Positions 1 to 8,887 of a DNA stretch of 38,872 nucleotides are shown here, piece by piece; the stretch's first letter is position 1; each line of letters begins with the position of its first letter. The DNA is from Oceanimonas marisflavi (GTDB taxonomy: Bacteria; Pseudomonadota; Gammaproteobacteria; Enterobacterales; Aeromonadaceae), in assembly GCF_003049725.1 (NCBI RefSeq), contig NZ_QAGM01000026.1, forward strand, positions 1-38,872, written 5' to 3'. The notes beneath the pieces were generated by a model, which was not told the DNA's origin, ran no database searches, and saw only the letters and a program-made list of their open reading frames with translations. The position numbers and the translations under genes were made by a program.

Positions 1-59
1 GGAAGCAAGTCCTTGATCCGTTCCCACTGGTCATCTCTCAGTACTGTACGCTCACTCAT
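1..59 (-). CDS. IS5-type transposase, N-terminal fragment cut by window edge
   Basis: The minus strand from the ATG at 59-57 reads MSERTVLRDDQWERIKDLLP and then leaves the window. The start with DDQW followed by ERIKDLLP is the usual N terminus of IS5-family DDE transposases. Only about 20 codons are visible, so neither the catalytic residues nor the far end of the element can be seen. The transposase is transcribed toward the window edge, so the left end of the insertion sequence should lie somewhere between 60 and about 130. I see no certain terminal inverted repeat there. A short GTGTAAA motif occurs twice in this stretch, next to the start codon and near 102-109. Confidence 0.75.
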   Translation of the reverse strand, partial: MSERTVLRDDQWERIKDLL

Positions 60-278
60 TTACACTCCGAAGGCCCTGATGCAAGTGGCTATCGGTAGGA
101 GTTTACACTAATTGAGAACGCCACCTAGTAAGCTCGGTGAATGAAAACCGCTCCGTGGATAACGGCTGCCGCCCACAGGCCCAAAAACACGGGCCTGCTG
201 GACGGACGCTGTTACCCACCTCTCCAAGATCCTCTCTAAAAACCTTTTTTGGATCTTTAAACAATGGAGGTGAAGGCA
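60..278. other. Gap between IS transposase and higA; no gene seen
   Basis: This stretch should contain one end of the insertion sequence and the higA leader. A higB toxin gene, which normally lies directly upstream of higA, is not recognisable in any frame. An inverted repeat AAGATCC...GGATCTT (about 224-257) flanks an A/T-rich run just before the higA ribosome-binding site and could be an operator, but this is only a suggestion. Confidence 0.5.
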
Positions 279-541
279 ATGAGAACTACAAAACGTCGTC
301 CAGTGACAGTGGGGCGAATGCTTGCCACTGAATTCCTGGAGCCGATGAACATCGAAATCAGCGAGCTGGCTAATGCCATGGGTGTTCACCGGAACACGCT
401 GAGTCGCATCGTACACGATAAGGGAGCCCTGACCGCCCCCATGGCGATTAAGCTGGCGGCTGCGCTGGGCAATACCCCCCCGAGTTCTGGCTGAATATTC
501 AGCATGCGGTGGAGCTCTGGGATGTACGGCACAGCGCCTAG
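279..541 (+). pseudogene. higA: HigA-family antitoxin, frameshifted in a C tract
   Basis: From the ATG at 279, preceded by GGAGGTGAAGG, the protein is a HigA-type XRE antitoxin: MRTTKRRP start, then a helix-turn-helix around residues 27-60 (ISELANAMGVHRNTLSRIV). The family continues GNTPEFWLNIQHAVELW near its end. Here a run of seven Cs (475-481) breaks the frame after GNT, and the original frame stops at 494. With five Cs, the frame would read through EFWLNIQHAVELWDVRHSA to the TAG at 539-541, giving a normal-length antitoxin. The change is therefore +2 (or -1) in a homopolymer. No HigB toxin gene is visible beside it. It could be a real decayed orphan, a phase-variable tract or a sequencing error. 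Confidence 0.8.
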
Positions 542-552
542 AGCATGAAAGC

Positions 553-585
553 GAAAAATGTGCGTCGGGTGGAGCCTCATTTTTC
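553..585. terminator. Possible bidirectional terminator between higA and the helicase gene
   Basis: GAAAAATG at 553-560 and CATTTTTC at 578-585 form an 8-bp perfect inverted repeat between two convergent genes. The stem is A/T-rich with a 17-base loop, so termination strength is doubtful. Confidence 0.35.
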
Positions 586-616
586 CCAAGGCAAGGCAAT
601 AGCCAGTTAAGAGGTG

Positions 617-2875
617 TTACAGCAGTGCCATCTGTTCCGACGTGACAAAGCGGTAGCCCATGGCCAGGTAGCCTTTCTCCCGCTTGTGGAACATTCTGAG
701 CAACATGGGCAGGCCGGTGTCGACATAGTCATAGACAGTCACTTCCTGCTTGCCTGTGGCCTCCCTGTGAAGCCGGCCCGCATATTGGGCCAGGGTACCT
801 TTCCAGGCGATGGGCAGGGCCAGAAACAGCGTATCCAGCCGGGGCAGATCAAACCCTTCGCCAATGTACTTGCCCGTGGCCACCACCACCTGCGCATCGG
901 GCAGCATGGCCTCCACTTTTCTGCGTTCCTTCACGCCCATACCACCCCTGAGCACCACGGCGCTGAGGGCTGCATCAGACAGCATGCCGGCCAGCCTCTC
1001 GGCATGTTCCCGGCGTTCGGTCAGCAGCAGACAATTTCCGCCCTGGTTAACGCTTGCGATGACATCCTCAATAATTTCCTTATTGCGTATCGGGTTCTCG
1101 GCCAGCCAGCGGTACACAGTGGCAATATGGGGACGCTCTTCAGGCTGGCAGAGTTCGGCTGGCGGCGCTTCCTGGCGTTTTCGTACGATCACGTGCTGGT
1201 CAAAGCCTGATTGGTGATCGGACTGAGCCCGGTGACGGATTGAGCCGGCGGTCATCAGCATGATTTTCTGGTGTCCGTCCTGACGGTTTGGCGTGGCCGT
1301 CAGGCCAAGCACATATCTGGCGCTGATTTCATTGAGCAGCAACTCATAGCGAGGGGCCGAGATATGGTGGCACTCGTCGATAATGATCTGGCCGTAATCG
1401 CGAACGAACCCGGCAATGGTGTTGTCTTTTCGGTCGAGCAGGCTCTGATAGGTAGCCACATCCACCTGGCCAGTGGCCTTTTTCCTGCCGCCGCCGAACA
1501 CACCGACAGTGACCCCTTCAAGAACGCTTTCCAGCCGCTCTTTCCATTGATCCAGCAGTTGCCGGCTGTGCGTCAGCACCAGAGTATTGACCTTGCGGCT
1601 GGCAATCACGCCGATGGCGGTGATGGTTTTGCCAAAGGCCGTGGGCGCATGAAGTATGCCGGTATCGTGTCGAGTGAGGGCATCGACAGCGGCTTGCTGG
1701 TTGTCTCTTAGCTGCAGCCTGAGCGTCAGCTGCGGCAAGGGCGAGCCTGTAACCCGGTGGTCTTCCATGTCCACCCGTATGTTCTGTTCGCGCAACAATG
1801 CCAGCACCTCGTCCAGACAGCCTCTGGGCACCGACAGGTAGCCCTGCTCGATGCGGGCGCAGGAGATATAGCGGGGAATGCCGTGGGTGGAAAAGCGCAG
1901 CGCCTGTGTCTTGAAGAACACCGGGTTGGCAAAGCTTGCCAGGCGCTTGATACGTGCCGCCAGTGGTGCAGGCATGTCGGCCAGCCTGATATACACATGA
2001 TTGGCCAGGGTGACGGTGATGTGCTCAGGGCAGTTCGGCACCGGGCCCTTCTCTGTGTGCAGCCCCTGTTCCCAGGGAGCCGTGCCATCGTCGGTGGAGG
2101 CTGCATCGGGTGGCTCCCCCACCCATTCCTGCAGTTGGGCGGGGCTGACCCGTGTTAACTCGCGCAGAAATGCCCACTGGTCTTCATAAGGCTGCAGCTC
2201 GTCATTCACGAACAGGCTGCAGCCTTGAGCCCGAGCTTCGTATTGCAGGGGCAGGGCGATCAGGTTGCCAAAGCCACCCTGAGGCATCATGTCCTGATTG
2301 GGGAACAGGCGGTCGTAGGAGTCGAAGGATAAACCGGGGTGCAGCTCCATGGCCTTGTCGAGCAGTTTGAAGCCCAATGCCCGGGCAGACCATGCCGGCA
2401 CCGGTGCCGAGAAAAATATCCATACATGGGCTCCGGCCCCGGAGCGGGATATCTCCAGCGCAAAAGGGATTTCCTCCTGGCGGCAGACTTGGGCCAGGGC
2501 TTTTACATCCGCCTGCCAGTCTGCCTTGTCAAAATCCATGGCCAGCAGATGGCAGTGATGGTCCGGCTGCAGAGGGTAGAGGCCGGCAACCAGTTTACCC
2601 GACAGGTGGGCGAACAGCACCTTGCTGTCCAGCGGAGTGAACCGGCGGTGAGGGCAGTCGCCGCACTTGATTTTTGGCTTTTGGCAGATGCCCTGAACCC
2701 ATTCATTGCTGCAGACCACGGCATAACCAGCGCGGCCGTCGGCTTTCTCCCAGCGCACGGCGTGCACATCGGCACGACCGCGAAATAATCCCTGAAACAG
2801 CTCAACCTTTTGCTGCGGCGTCAGCTGCTCGGTAACAGGCTCAATCCGCAGTAGCTCTCGTCTGCGGGCAAGCAA
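617..2875 (-). CDS. Fused AEP primase / SF2 helicase (TOTE conflict-system type)
   Basis: This is a two-part nucleic-acid enzyme of about 752 residues. Residues about 50-80 carry four cysteines (C55, C64, C71, C74), probably a zinc knuckle. Residues about 95-240 look like an archaeo-eukaryotic primase domain, with MDFDK at 113-117 as the acidic metal-binding motif and SRSGAGAHVW at 143-152. Residues about 385-720 are a DEAD/DEAH-like superfamily 2 helicase: Walker A APTAFGKT (410-417), DECHH (500-504), TATPNR (526-531) and QYAGRLHR (697-704). Proteins with this architecture are annotated as TOTE conflict-system primases or as type III restriction subunit R; their role is thought to be conflict or defence, not housekeeping. 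The start is uncertain. The first in-frame start codon is TTG at 2875, but the frame stays open to a TGA at 2962 and encodes a coiled-coil-like heptad stretch without ATG or GTG. GAAGGA near 2950-2955 stands 7 bases before an ATT at 2944. Confidence 0.85.
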   Translation of the reverse strand: MLARRRELLRIEPVTEQLTPQQKVELFQGLFRGRADVHAVRWEKADGRAGYAVVCSNEWVQGICQKPKIKCGDCPHRRFTPLDSKVLFAHLSGKLVAGLYPLQPDHHCHLLAMDFDKADWQADVKALAQVCRQEEIPFALEISRSGAGAHVWIFFSAPVPAWSARALGFKLLDKAMELHPGLSFDSYDRLFPNQDMMPQGGFGNLIALPLQYEARAQGCSLFVNDELQPYEDQWAFLRELTRVSPAQLQEWVGEPPDAASTDDGTAPWEQGLHTEKGPVPNCPEHITVTLANHVYIRLADMPAPLAARIKRLASFANPVFFKTQALRFSTHGIPRYISCARIEQGYLSVPRGCLDEVLALLREQNIRVDMEDHRVTGSPLPQLTLRLQLRDNQQAAVDALTRHDTGILHAPTAFGKTITAIGVIASRKVNTLVLTHSRQLLDQWKERLESVLEGVTVGVFGGGRKKATGQVDVATYQSLLDRKDNTIAGFVRDYGQIIIDECHHISAPRYELLLNEISARYVLGLTATPNRQDGHQKIMLMTAGSIRHRAQSDHQSGFDQHVIVRKRQEAPPAELCQPEERPHIATVYRWLAENPIRNKEIIEDVIASVNQGGNCLLLTERREHAERLAGMLSDAALSAVVLRGGMGVKERRKVEAMLPDAQVVVATGKYIGEGFDLPRLDTLFLALPIAWKGTLAQYAGRLHREATGKQEVTVYDYVDTGLPMLLRMFHKREKGYLAMGYRFVTSEQMALL

Positions 2876-3020
2876 AGCTGCCTTTTCACGTTCCAGTTCT
2901 GCAAGCCGGGTATTTATATTTGTTATTTCACTGTCTGGCTGAATATGTGGTTCCTTCCATCAGGCTGCTGGTTGTATGACATCACCAACTACTGAGTATC
3001 TACTGATTCCCCTGCAACTC

Positions 3021-4100
3021 TTAACTCGTTGCCTGTAAAGGCACCTGCTGCAGACGGTGCAGGGCCAGGCTCAGCTTGGGCCGGTCAAATAATCTGAGTT
3101 TACGGCGAGCCCATGGTTCACCTGCCGGCCATTTGCCAAGCCCTTCAATCAGGGCACCGGGCTCGGGTGTTGTGTGCTCTCTGGTCAGCAGCCAGTCTAC
3201 GGTGGACAACAGCTCAAGCCCAAACGGAGACTCAAAACCGTCAATCAGCCGGGTTGCCTTGTTCAGCGCCGGTAAATAATCCCGGGCACTGGAGTTCAGA
3301 TACGCTTCTATCTCGCTGCGTTTGGCATCGTTAAACCAGATGGCATCCAGCGGATCGCAGTCGTTGATGCGTTTGTCGCTTTTCAGGTAGCTGCCATCCA
3401 GCGCATTCAGCAGGTGGCGCAAACGGTCGGCATAAGGGCCATAGTTGTTGGCCTTGAAGCGAAGGTCGAGCGGGTTTTTCAGGCCTTCTGCCTCAATGGC
3501 CCGCTCCAGAAACCAGGCCAGCTTCTGAATTTCCAGCAGGCTGCATTCCATTCCCAGCACCCAGTAGCGGCGTACCAGTTCGGCAATCAGGGCGCGGGCG
3601 GGGGTGAGAGCTTCCACCCCCTTGGGCTTGGCAACATTCTGGTATTGAGCTGAAGGTTCATAGATAACAATCTCCACTCCCTCCAGAGCTCCCAGGGCCT
3701 GCTCGATATGAGGCTTAACGACTTCCCACTGAAGGCCGCCGTTGCCAGCGCCCAGAGGAGGGATGGCAATGCTTGTTACCTGGTTTGTTTCAATAAAGTG
3801 GCGCAGATCAGCCAGACCGTCGATAACCCACTGCAGCTGAGATTTGGCACGCCAGTGCTGCTTGGTGGGAAAGTTAACGATCCAGCGCGGGCCTATCAGC
3901 TCGCCGGTTTCGGTGACAAACATGCGTCCGGTCTGTACCTCGCCGGCCTTGCAGGCCCGGGCATAGGCGGCCATGTTGGCCGGAAAGCGCTCTTTGAACA
4001 TCAGTGCGATGCCCTTGCCCATTACGCCAACCGTATTCACTGTATTCACCAGCGCCTCTACCTCGGCGTCGAGCAGGTTGCCGGTGGTGTAGCTGATCAT
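3021..4100 (-). CDS. darG: DarG macrodomain antitoxin (DNA ADP-ribosylglycohydrolase)
   Basis: The protein has 359 residues. It opens with a macrodomain (about 1-155): [29 protein letters not shown] and [16 protein letters not shown] are the ADP-ribose-binding segments. The C-terminal half (about 165-359) matches the DarG arrangement, where this part binds and blocks the toxin while the macrodomain removes ADP-ribose from DNA. The ATG at 4100 is preceded by GGAGAACGCA, a good ribosome-binding site. An upstream in-frame start at 4139 would overlap the toxin gene and lacks such a site. It lies 26 bases downstream of darT on the same strand, so the two are almost certainly co-transcribed. The order toxin-antitoxin is the usual one for DarTG. 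Confidence 0.92.
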   Translation of the reverse strand: MISYTTGNLLDAEVEALVNTVNTVGVMGKGIALMFKERFPANMAAYARACKAGEVQTGRMFVTETGELIGPRWIVNFPTKQHWRAKSQLQWVIDGLADLRHFIETNQVTSIAIPPLGAGNGGLQWEVVKPHIEQALGALEGVEIVIYEPSAQYQNVAKPKGVEALTPARALIAELVRRYWVLGMECSLLEIQKLAWFLERAIEAEGLKNPLDLRFKANNYGPYADRLRHLLNALDGSYLKSDKRINDCDPLDAIWFNDAKRSEIEAYLNSSARDYLPALNKATRLIDGFESPFGLELLSTVDWLLTREHTTPEPGALIEGLGKWPAGEPWARRKLRLFDRPKLSLALHRLQQVPLQATS

Positions 4101-4126
4101 TGCGTTCTCCTTCAAACGGCCTAGTT

Positions 4127-4771
4127 TCAAAAGTACCACTGAGGCATGCAGTGAATATCTAGTTGGACACCCAGTGTGGCCGTCTGTTCTTGTAATTCTG
4201 TCTTAATATCCGGGGTATAGCACACCGCGCCCAGCAGTGCCTTAACGGGCACATGACCATAAATTAGCGCTTCGGCCTGGTAGCGCTCTACCTTCTCGGG
4301 GTCGTTCGGGTCACGTTGAAAGTTGCGTTGCTGCAGTAGCGGCCAGTCGATGGCATTCAGCCGGGAGAGCTCATTGTAGTAATTTGCGGTTATGGTGTAG
4401 GCATGACGATCGGTAAACACGAAGGGCAGCCCCAGCCCGGTAATCCGGTGCAGACTGGACACCAGTATCACAATATCGGCGTTGGCAACATGGGCAACGC
4501 CACCCCGCCCAGTATGAATGTTGTACAACATGGGCGAAAAGGGTGTGAAGTAAAAAGGCACATAATCGTTCAGCATGCCGTGCGGTGGCAGCGGTACCGG
4601 CCGGTGTGCCCGGCGATCGATCAGCTCCTGGTTGCCGATGGTTATCCAGTCCGGTGCGCGGGCAAAACTATTGCCCGCATGCAGGCCGTTGCTCAGAATC
4701 CACGGCAGGTTGTGGCGGTGGGTAATTCGCCAGATCAGCGCCTTGCCGGGATTCAGATTTGTGTATGCCAT
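4127..4771 (-). CDS. darT: DarT toxin (DNA ADP-ribosyltransferase)
   Basis: This 214-residue protein matches the DarT/DUF4433 family, which uses NAD+ to attach ADP-ribose to thymidine in single-stranded DNA and is used in phage defence. Visible landmarks are [15 protein letters not shown] (about 16-30) near the NAD pocket, the ELIDRR segment with arginines at 53-54, [15 protein letters not shown] (69-83), and [13 protein letters not shown] (163-175), where E167 corresponds to the catalytic glutamate. All expected active-site features are present, so it should be active. It begins only 18 bases after the mnmE stop codon and has no strong Shine-Dalgarno sequence, suggesting low or coupled translation. 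Hand counts of two sequence lines give about 55-57% GC here against 67% in one line of mnmE, a hint of transfer. Confidence 0.93.
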   Translation of the reverse strand: MAYTNLNPGKALIWRITHRHNLPWILSNGLHAGNSFARAPDWITIGNQELIDRRAHRPVPLPPHGMLNDYVPFYFTPFSPMLYNIHTGRGGVAHVANADIVILVSSLHRITGLGLPFVFTDRHAYTITANYYNELSRLNAIDWPLLQQRNFQRDPNDPEKVERYQAEALIYGHVPVKALLGAVCYTPDIKTELQEQTATLGVQLDIHCMPQWYF

Positions 4772-4789
4772 CAGTAAAAAGATCTTGAG

Positions 4790-4807
4790 TTATTTGCCGA
4801 TACAGAA
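4790..4807 (-). other. Putative SGI1-type attachment site (attB-like) at mnmE 3' end
   Basis: The last 18 bases of mnmE on the minus strand are TTCTGTATCGGCAAATAA. From memory, the site used by Salmonella genomic island 1 at the end of trmE/thdF is TTCTGTATTGGTAAGTAA, which differs at three wobble-type positions. The accessory cluster starts immediately after it. I found no second copy of the 18-mer between here and base 1, and no integrase gene, so integration at this site is an inference. Confidence 0.5.
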
Positions 4808-6151
4808 CGACGAGAAAATCCTTCCCAGCAGGTCATCGGAGGTGAATTCGCCGGTGATCTGGCTGAGCTGCTCCTGGGCCAGGCGCAGTTCTTCCGCCAC
4901 CAGCTCGCCGGCCATGTACACCTCCAGCTGCTCTCTGGCCATGATCAGGTGCTGGTCGGCGTGGTGCAGGGCGTCCAGGTGGCGCTGGCGGGCGCTGAAG
5001 CCGCCCTCGCCACCGCCCTGAAAGCCCATGCAGGCCTTGAGGTGCTCCTTGAGCGCCTCCACCCCTTCACCGGTGCGGGCGGAAATGGGGTATACCGGGT
5101 GCTCGCCGTCGCTGCTGACGGTGAGCGCTTCACCGGTCAGATCCGCCTTGTTGCGCACCACCGTCAGGCCGATGTGGGCCGGCAGCCGGCCGATAAAGTC
5201 GGGCCAGATATCCTTGGGGTGCAGCGCCGTGGTGGTGGTGCCGTCCACCATAAACAGAATGCGGTCGGCCTGCTCGATCTCGGCCCAGGCCCGCTCGATG
5301 CCGATACGCTCCACCGCGTCGCTGGCCTCGCGCAGGCCGGCGGTGTCAATGATGTGCAGGGGCATGCCGTCCAGGTGAATGTATTCCCGCAGCACGTCCC
5401 GGGTGGTGCCGGCAATGTCGGTGACAATGGCCGATTCTTTGCCGGCCAGGGCGTTGAGCAGGCTGGACTTGCCGGCGTTGGGCCGGCCGGCGATCACCAC
5501 CTTCATGCCTTCGCGCATAATGGCGCCCTGACGGGCTTCCCGCTGCACCTCGGTCAGCCGGTCCATGATGCCGTAGAGCTCGCCGGCGATTTTGCCATCG
5601 GAGAGAAAGTCCACTTCCTCGTCGGGAAAGTCGATGGCCGCTTCCACATAAATGCGCAGGTGAGTAAGCGCTTCCACCAGGCCGTGCACTCGGGTGGAAA
5701 ACTCCCCCTGCAGCGACTGCAGTGCCGAGCGGGCGGCCTGCTCGCTGGACGCTTCAATCAGATCGGCAATGGCCTCGGCCTGGGCCAGATCCAGCTTGTC
5801 GTTGAGAAAGGCGCGTTCGCTGAACTCCCCGGCCCGAGCCGGTCGCAGGCCGGGCAGGGCGAGAATGCGGCGTACCAGCATGTCCAGCACCACGGGGCCG
5901 CCGTGGCCCTGCAGCTCAAGCACGTCTTCACCGGTAAAGCTGTTGGGGCCCTTGAACAGCAGGGCGATGCCCTGATCCAGCACAGTGCCCTGCTCGTCCC
6001 TGAATGGCAGATAGTCGGCGTAGCGCACTCTGGGCACTCGGCCCAGCACGGCCTGGGCCACGGCCTCGGCCTGGGGGCCGGATACGCGAATAATGCCGAC
6101 GCCGCCGCGTCCGGGGGCGGTGGCCTGAGCGACGATGGTGTCGTTGGACAT
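4790..6151 (-). CDS. mnmE: tRNA uridine-5-carboxymethylaminomethyl modification GTPase MnmE
   Basis: MnmE (TrmE, ThdF) works with MnmG to install the cmnm5 group on wobble uridine 34 of certain tRNAs. The 453-residue protein has the full family layout: an N-terminal folate-binding domain (about 1-118), a helical domain and an inserted G domain with G1 [10 protein letters not shown] (221-230), G2 TTRD (249-252), G3 DTAG (269-272) and G4 NKAD (334-337). The C terminus FCIGK carries the conserved cysteine C450. The start at 6151 has GGAG 11-12 bases upstream. It is separated from yidC by a terminator, so it probably has its own promoter or depends on read-through. Its 3' end abuts the darTG pair. 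Confidence 0.98.
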   Translation of the reverse strand: MSNDTIVAQATAPGRGGVGIIRVSGPQAEAVAQAVLGRVPRVRYADYLPFRDEQGTVLDQGIALLFKGPNSFTGEDVLELQGHGGPVVLDMLVRRILALPGLRPARAGEFSERAFLNDKLDLAQAEAIADLIEASSEQAARSALQSLQGEFSTRVHGLVEALTHLRIYVEAAIDFPDEEVDFLSDGKIAGELYGIMDRLTEVQREARQGAIMREGMKVVIAGRPNAGKSSLLNALAGKESAIVTDIAGTTRDVLREYIHLDGMPLHIIDTAGLREASDAVERIGIERAWAEIEQADRILFMVDGTTTTALHPKDIWPDFIGRLPAHIGLTVVRNKADLTGEALTVSSDGEHPVYPISARTGEGVEALKEHLKACMGFQGGGEGGFSARQRHLDALHHADQHLIMAREQLEVYMAGELVAEELRLAQEQLSQITGEFTSDDLLGRIFSSFCIGK

Positions 6152-6202
6152 GGGTTCTGTTACTCCGGAATTAGCTGTTCAGTATGGCGGTGATGTCCGC
6201 TC

Positions 6203-6230
6203 AATAAAAAAGGCGGCCCTCAGGCCGCCC
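6203..6230 (-). terminator. Rho-independent terminator after yidC
   Basis: GGCGGCC (6212-6218) and GGCCGCC (6223-6229) form a 7-bp stem with a four-base loop. On the minus strand it is followed by a T run (6211-6203). It sits between the yidC stop and the mnmE start. Confidence 0.85.
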
Positions 6231-6265
6231 AGTGTATTGCGTTATCGCCCCTCAGGCCAGTCGCC

Positions 6266-7927
6266 TCAGGAGGCGGCCTTGCTGTGCAGGCCTTTCTTCT
6301 CCAGCTGGCGGAAGATATACCACTGCTGGGAGATGGTCACCACGTTGCTCACCAGCCAGTACAGGGTCAGACCGGCGGGGAACCACAGGAAGAAGAAGGT
6401 AAAGATGATGGGCATAAACTGCATCACCTTCTGCTGCATGGGATCCGTGATGGTGGTCGGGCTCATCTTCTGGATCATGAACATGCTGGCACCCATCAGG
6501 ATGGGCAGCACGAAGTAGGGATCCCGCACCGACAGATCGTCAATCCACAGGAAGAAGGGCGCGTGGCGCAGCTCAACAGACTCCATCAGCACCCAGTACA
6601 GGGAGATGAAGATGGGCATCTGAATGAGAATGGGCAGACAGCCGCCGAGCGGGTTGACCTTCTCCTTCTTGTACAGCTCCATCATGCCCTGAGACATCTT
6701 CTGGCGGTCGTCGCCGTAGCGCTCGCGCAGGGCGGCCAGCTTGGGCTGCAGCATGCGCATCTTGGCCATGGAGGTGTACTGGGCCTTGGTCAGCGGATAC
6801 ATGATACCGCGTACCACAAAGGTGGTCAGAATGATGGCCAGACCCCAGTTGATCACAAAGCTCTGCAGGAACTGCAGCAGCTTGAACAGTGGCTGGGCAA
6901 TAAACCACAGCCAGCCGTAGTCCACGGTCAGATCCAGGTTGGGGGCCACTACGGCCATTTCATCCTGCAGCTTGGGACCCAGCCACAGCCTGGCGGACAG
7001 GCTCTGTTCTGTGCCCGGGGCCACCGTGGTTGCCGGCGCCTTGAAGCCGATAATGCCCTGGCCCTGACCGTTCAGGAAACGGGTATAGAACTGGTTTTCG
7101 CCGTTTTCCGGAGCGACCCAGGCAGACACAAAGTAGTGCTGCAGCATGCCGATCCAGCCGCCTTCGGTAGTCTGGTTCAGGTTGGCTTCACGCACTTCCT
7201 TGAAGGCGTACTTGCTGTAGCGGGTTTCGCTGGTGGAGTAGGCCGGACCGCGGTAGGCAGAGGCCATCAGCATGCTGCCGCCGTCGTCACCGGGTTTGGT
7301 TTCGCTCTGCTTGAGCTGGGCGTAGAGCTGAGCCTGTACCGGCTTGTCGCTGCCGTTGCGAATATCGTAGTCAACACCCACTACGTAGCGGCCGCGCTCC
7401 AGGGTAAAGGTTTTGGTAAAGGTGACGCCGTCAGCGTTGGTGAAGGTCAGCGGCACGCTCAGGCTGTCTGCGCCCTCGGCCAGACGATATTCACGCTGCT
7501 CGCTCTGGTAAACCGGGCGACCGTCGGCGCTGGCGTCGGGGCCGTCACGACCGATCAGGCCGCTCTGGGCCACGTTGACGAAGTTGGTACCCTTGCTCAG
7601 CAGCACGAACTTGTCGTCGGAATTGAGCTCGTCGTTATGCTCCAGCAGCTCGGCGCGGACAATGTCGCCGCCCTGGGTGTCGATGGTCAGCTCCAGGGTG
7701 TCGGAGACGATGGTCACCAGCTGGCGACTGGCCGCCACGGAGACGTCGGTGGGAACTTCACCACCGGACTGGTCCGACTCGGGAATAAAGCTGTCATCGC
7801 CCGTGCTGGTTTGAGTGCTTTGCTGCGCCGTCTCTGGCTGGGGCGCCTTATCCGTCTGCCACTGTTGCCAGATGAGAAAGCTCACCAGCAGCAGCGCAAT
7901 AACAAGTATGTTGCGTTGGGATTCCAT
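6266..7927 (-). CDS. yidC: Membrane protein insertase YidC
   Basis: YidC inserts and folds inner-membrane proteins, alone or with SecYEG. The 553-residue length fits the Gram-negative form. An N-terminal anchor helix lies at about 6-22 ([15 protein letters not shown]), followed by a low-complexity linker and a large periplasmic beta-sandwich domain (about 60-345). The conserved five-helix core then runs to the end, with the cytoplasmic loop containing [18 protein letters not shown] and the helix segment [16 protein letters not shown]. It starts 4 bases after the yidD stop, in the rpmH-rnpA-yidD-yidC operon, the usual arrangement for ribosome and membrane biogenesis genes. Confidence 0.98.
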   Translation of the reverse strand: MESQRNILVIALLLVSFLIWQQWQTDKAPQPETAQQSTQTSTGDDSFIPESDQSGGEVPTDVSVAASRQLVTIVSDTLELTIDTQGGDIVRAELLEHNDELNSDDKFVLLSKGTNFVNVAQSGLIGRDGPDASADGRPVYQSEQREYRLAEGADSLSVPLTFTNADGVTFTKTFTLERGRYVVGVDYDIRNGSDKPVQAQLYAQLKQSETKPGDDGGSMLMASAYRGPAYSTSETRYSKYAFKEVREANLNQTTEGGWIGMLQHYFVSAWVAPENGENQFYTRFLNGQGQGIIGFKAPATTVAPGTEQSLSARLWLGPKLQDEMAVVAPNLDLTVDYGWLWFIAQPLFKLLQFLQSFVINWGLAIILTTFVVRGIMYPLTKAQYTSMAKMRMLQPKLAALRERYGDDRQKMSQGMMELYKKEKVNPLGGCLPILIQMPIFISLYWVLMESVELRHAPFFLWIDDLSVRDPYFVLPILMGASMFMIQKMSPTTITDPMQQKVMQFMPIIFTFFFLWFPAGLTLYWLVSNVVTISQQWYIFRQLEKKGLHSKAAS

Positions 7928-7931
7928 AGTG

Positions 7932-8177
7932 TCAGTTTCTTCGCTTTGTCGGGACCGGGTCGTGGCCGCTTGGACCTAAAGGGTGGCATTTTAATAGACG
8001 TTTGATAGTTAACCAACCGCCTTTTGCAAAACCGTGGAGCTGAATGGCTTCTATGGCGTATTGAGAGCAGGTGGGAGTAAAGCGGCACCTGGGGCCGAGC
8101 AGGGGACTGATAACCAGCTGATAAACCCGGATCAGGCCTACGCCGAGTCTTTGCAACGGCGAGAGAGGGTGCGCCAT
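7932..8177 (-). CDS. yidD: Membrane protein insertion efficiency factor YidD
   Basis: This 81-residue protein belongs to the small YidD family, which assists YidC-dependent membrane insertion and is attached to the inner face of the membrane. The signature [13 protein letters not shown] (about 29-41) with two cysteines and the later GHDPVP near the end are clear. Its first 40 bases or so overlap the end of rnpA in another frame, the normal arrangement in this operon, and yidC follows 4 bases after its stop. Translation is therefore probably coupled to rnpA. Confidence 0.96.
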   Translation of the reverse strand: MAHPLSPLQRLGVGLIRVYQLVISPLLGPRCRFTPTCSQYAIEAIQLHGFAKGGWLTIKRLLKCHPLGPSGHDPVPTKRRN

Positions 8178-8500
8178 AGCCTTTCCAGCAGCTCGAACAG
8201 TTCGTCGTTGGGCACGTCTCCGATACCTTTCTTGGCGATCACCACAATGTCGACCGGGGGCAGCTTGTGCTGCTTCAGGCGAAAGGATTCACGCGCCACC
8301 CGCTTTACCCGGTTACGCCATACGGCGCGCTTGAGTGCTTTTTTGGGCACGGCAAGACCAAGACGGGGGTGTTCCAGACCGTTGGGTTTGGCCAGCAGGG
8401 TAATATGGGGAGAGGCGGCTCGGACGGGATTGTCGAAGACGTTTTTGAATTGAGCGGGAGTTAACAGACGTAACTCCCGTGAAAAGGCGTACCGGGCCAT
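8138..8500 (-). CDS. rnpA: Ribonuclease P protein component
   Basis: The protein subunit of RNase P helps the catalytic RNA remove 5' leaders from precursor tRNAs. The 120-residue protein has the family core: an N-terminal [17 protein letters not shown] segment, the beta sheet with RLGLAVPKK and the basic RNR helix [15 protein letters not shown] (about 60-74). Its ATG overlaps the rpmH stop codon by one base (TGATG), so the two are translationally coupled. It overlaps yidD at its 3' end. Confidence 0.98.
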   Translation of the reverse strand: MARYAFSRELRLLTPAQFKNVFDNPVRAASPHITLLAKPNGLEHPRLGLAVPKKALKRAVWRNRVKRVARESFRLKQHKLPPVDIVVIAKKGIGDVPNDELFELLERLWRTLSRRCKDSA

Positions 8501-8634
8501 CAGGCGCTCAGACGGGCACGACCTTTGGCGCGACGGGCACGCAGTACCTTGCGACCACCGGCAGTGGCCATGCGAGCACGGAAACCGTGGCTGCGCTTAC
8601 GCTTCAGATTTGAAGGTTGAAAAGTGCGTTTCAT
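8500..8634 (-). CDS. rpmH: 50S ribosomal protein L34
   Basis: The 44-residue product [20 protein letters not shown]... is a full-length L34, a small basic protein of the large ribosomal subunit. The start at 8634 gives exactly the family N terminus; longer in-frame extensions have no family resemblance. It is the first gene of the rpmH-rnpA-yidD-yidC operon and is served by at least two candidate promoters upstream. Confidence 0.99.
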   Translation of the reverse strand: MKRTFQPSNLKRKRSHGFRARMATAGGRKVLRARRAKGRARLSA

Positions 8635-8723
8635 TGTTATTACCGCTTCAGTTAACTGTACAGTTTGACCGCCGTGGCGAAAGGCGCGCTGCACCAACCA
8701 TGACGACCCATAAAAGAGGCCGA

Positions 8724-8752
8724 ATTCTAAACAGTTAAGTGCGTGTCGTCAA
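8724..8752 (-). promoter_or_regulatory. Proximal sigma-70 promoter of rpmH operon
   Basis: On the minus strand TTGACG (8752-8747), a 17-base spacer and TAGAAT (8729-8724) form a near-consensus promoter about 80 bases upstream of the transcript's first gene. Confidence 0.8.
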
Positions 8753-8824
8753 TCGACATGGCATTGAATACCGAGCCGCCGCCGTTGCATGCATGGCAGA
8801 GCGGATCGATCCCGGATCCATGAG

Positions 8825-8883
8825 GATCGCGGGGCTGGCATTATACCCGCACCAGTGGTCTTGGCAACCAAAACCCCGCGATC
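8825..8883. repeat. 10-bp perfect inverted repeat flanking the distal rpmH promoter
   Basis: GATCGCGGGG (8825-8834) and CCCCGCGATC (8874-8883) are separated by 39 bases that hold the TATAAT promoter. It may act as terminator-like stem for the ABC operon ending at 8888, or as a regulatory structure; neither is shown. Confidence 0.5.
8840..8867 (-). promoter_or_regulatory. Distal sigma-70 promoter of rpmH operon
   Basis: On the minus strand TTGCCA (8867-8862), a 16-base spacer and a perfect TATAAT (8845-8840) form a second promoter. It lies between the arms of the inverted repeat 8825-8883. Confidence 0.6.
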
Positions 8884-8887
8884 GACC

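Noticed and set aside
154-162. DnaA-box-like CGTGGATAA near the left end
   Set aside because: A single 8-of-9 match without others nearby; similar lone matches occur inside trkH and hemG.
108-599. Minus-strand frame of 163 codons overlapping higA
   Set aside because: No family resemblance, and it runs opposite a clear HigA sequence.
1-4789. Full genomic island with both ends
   Set aside because: No integrase and no second 18-bp repeat are inside the window, so island borders cannot be drawn; reported only as a hypothesis.
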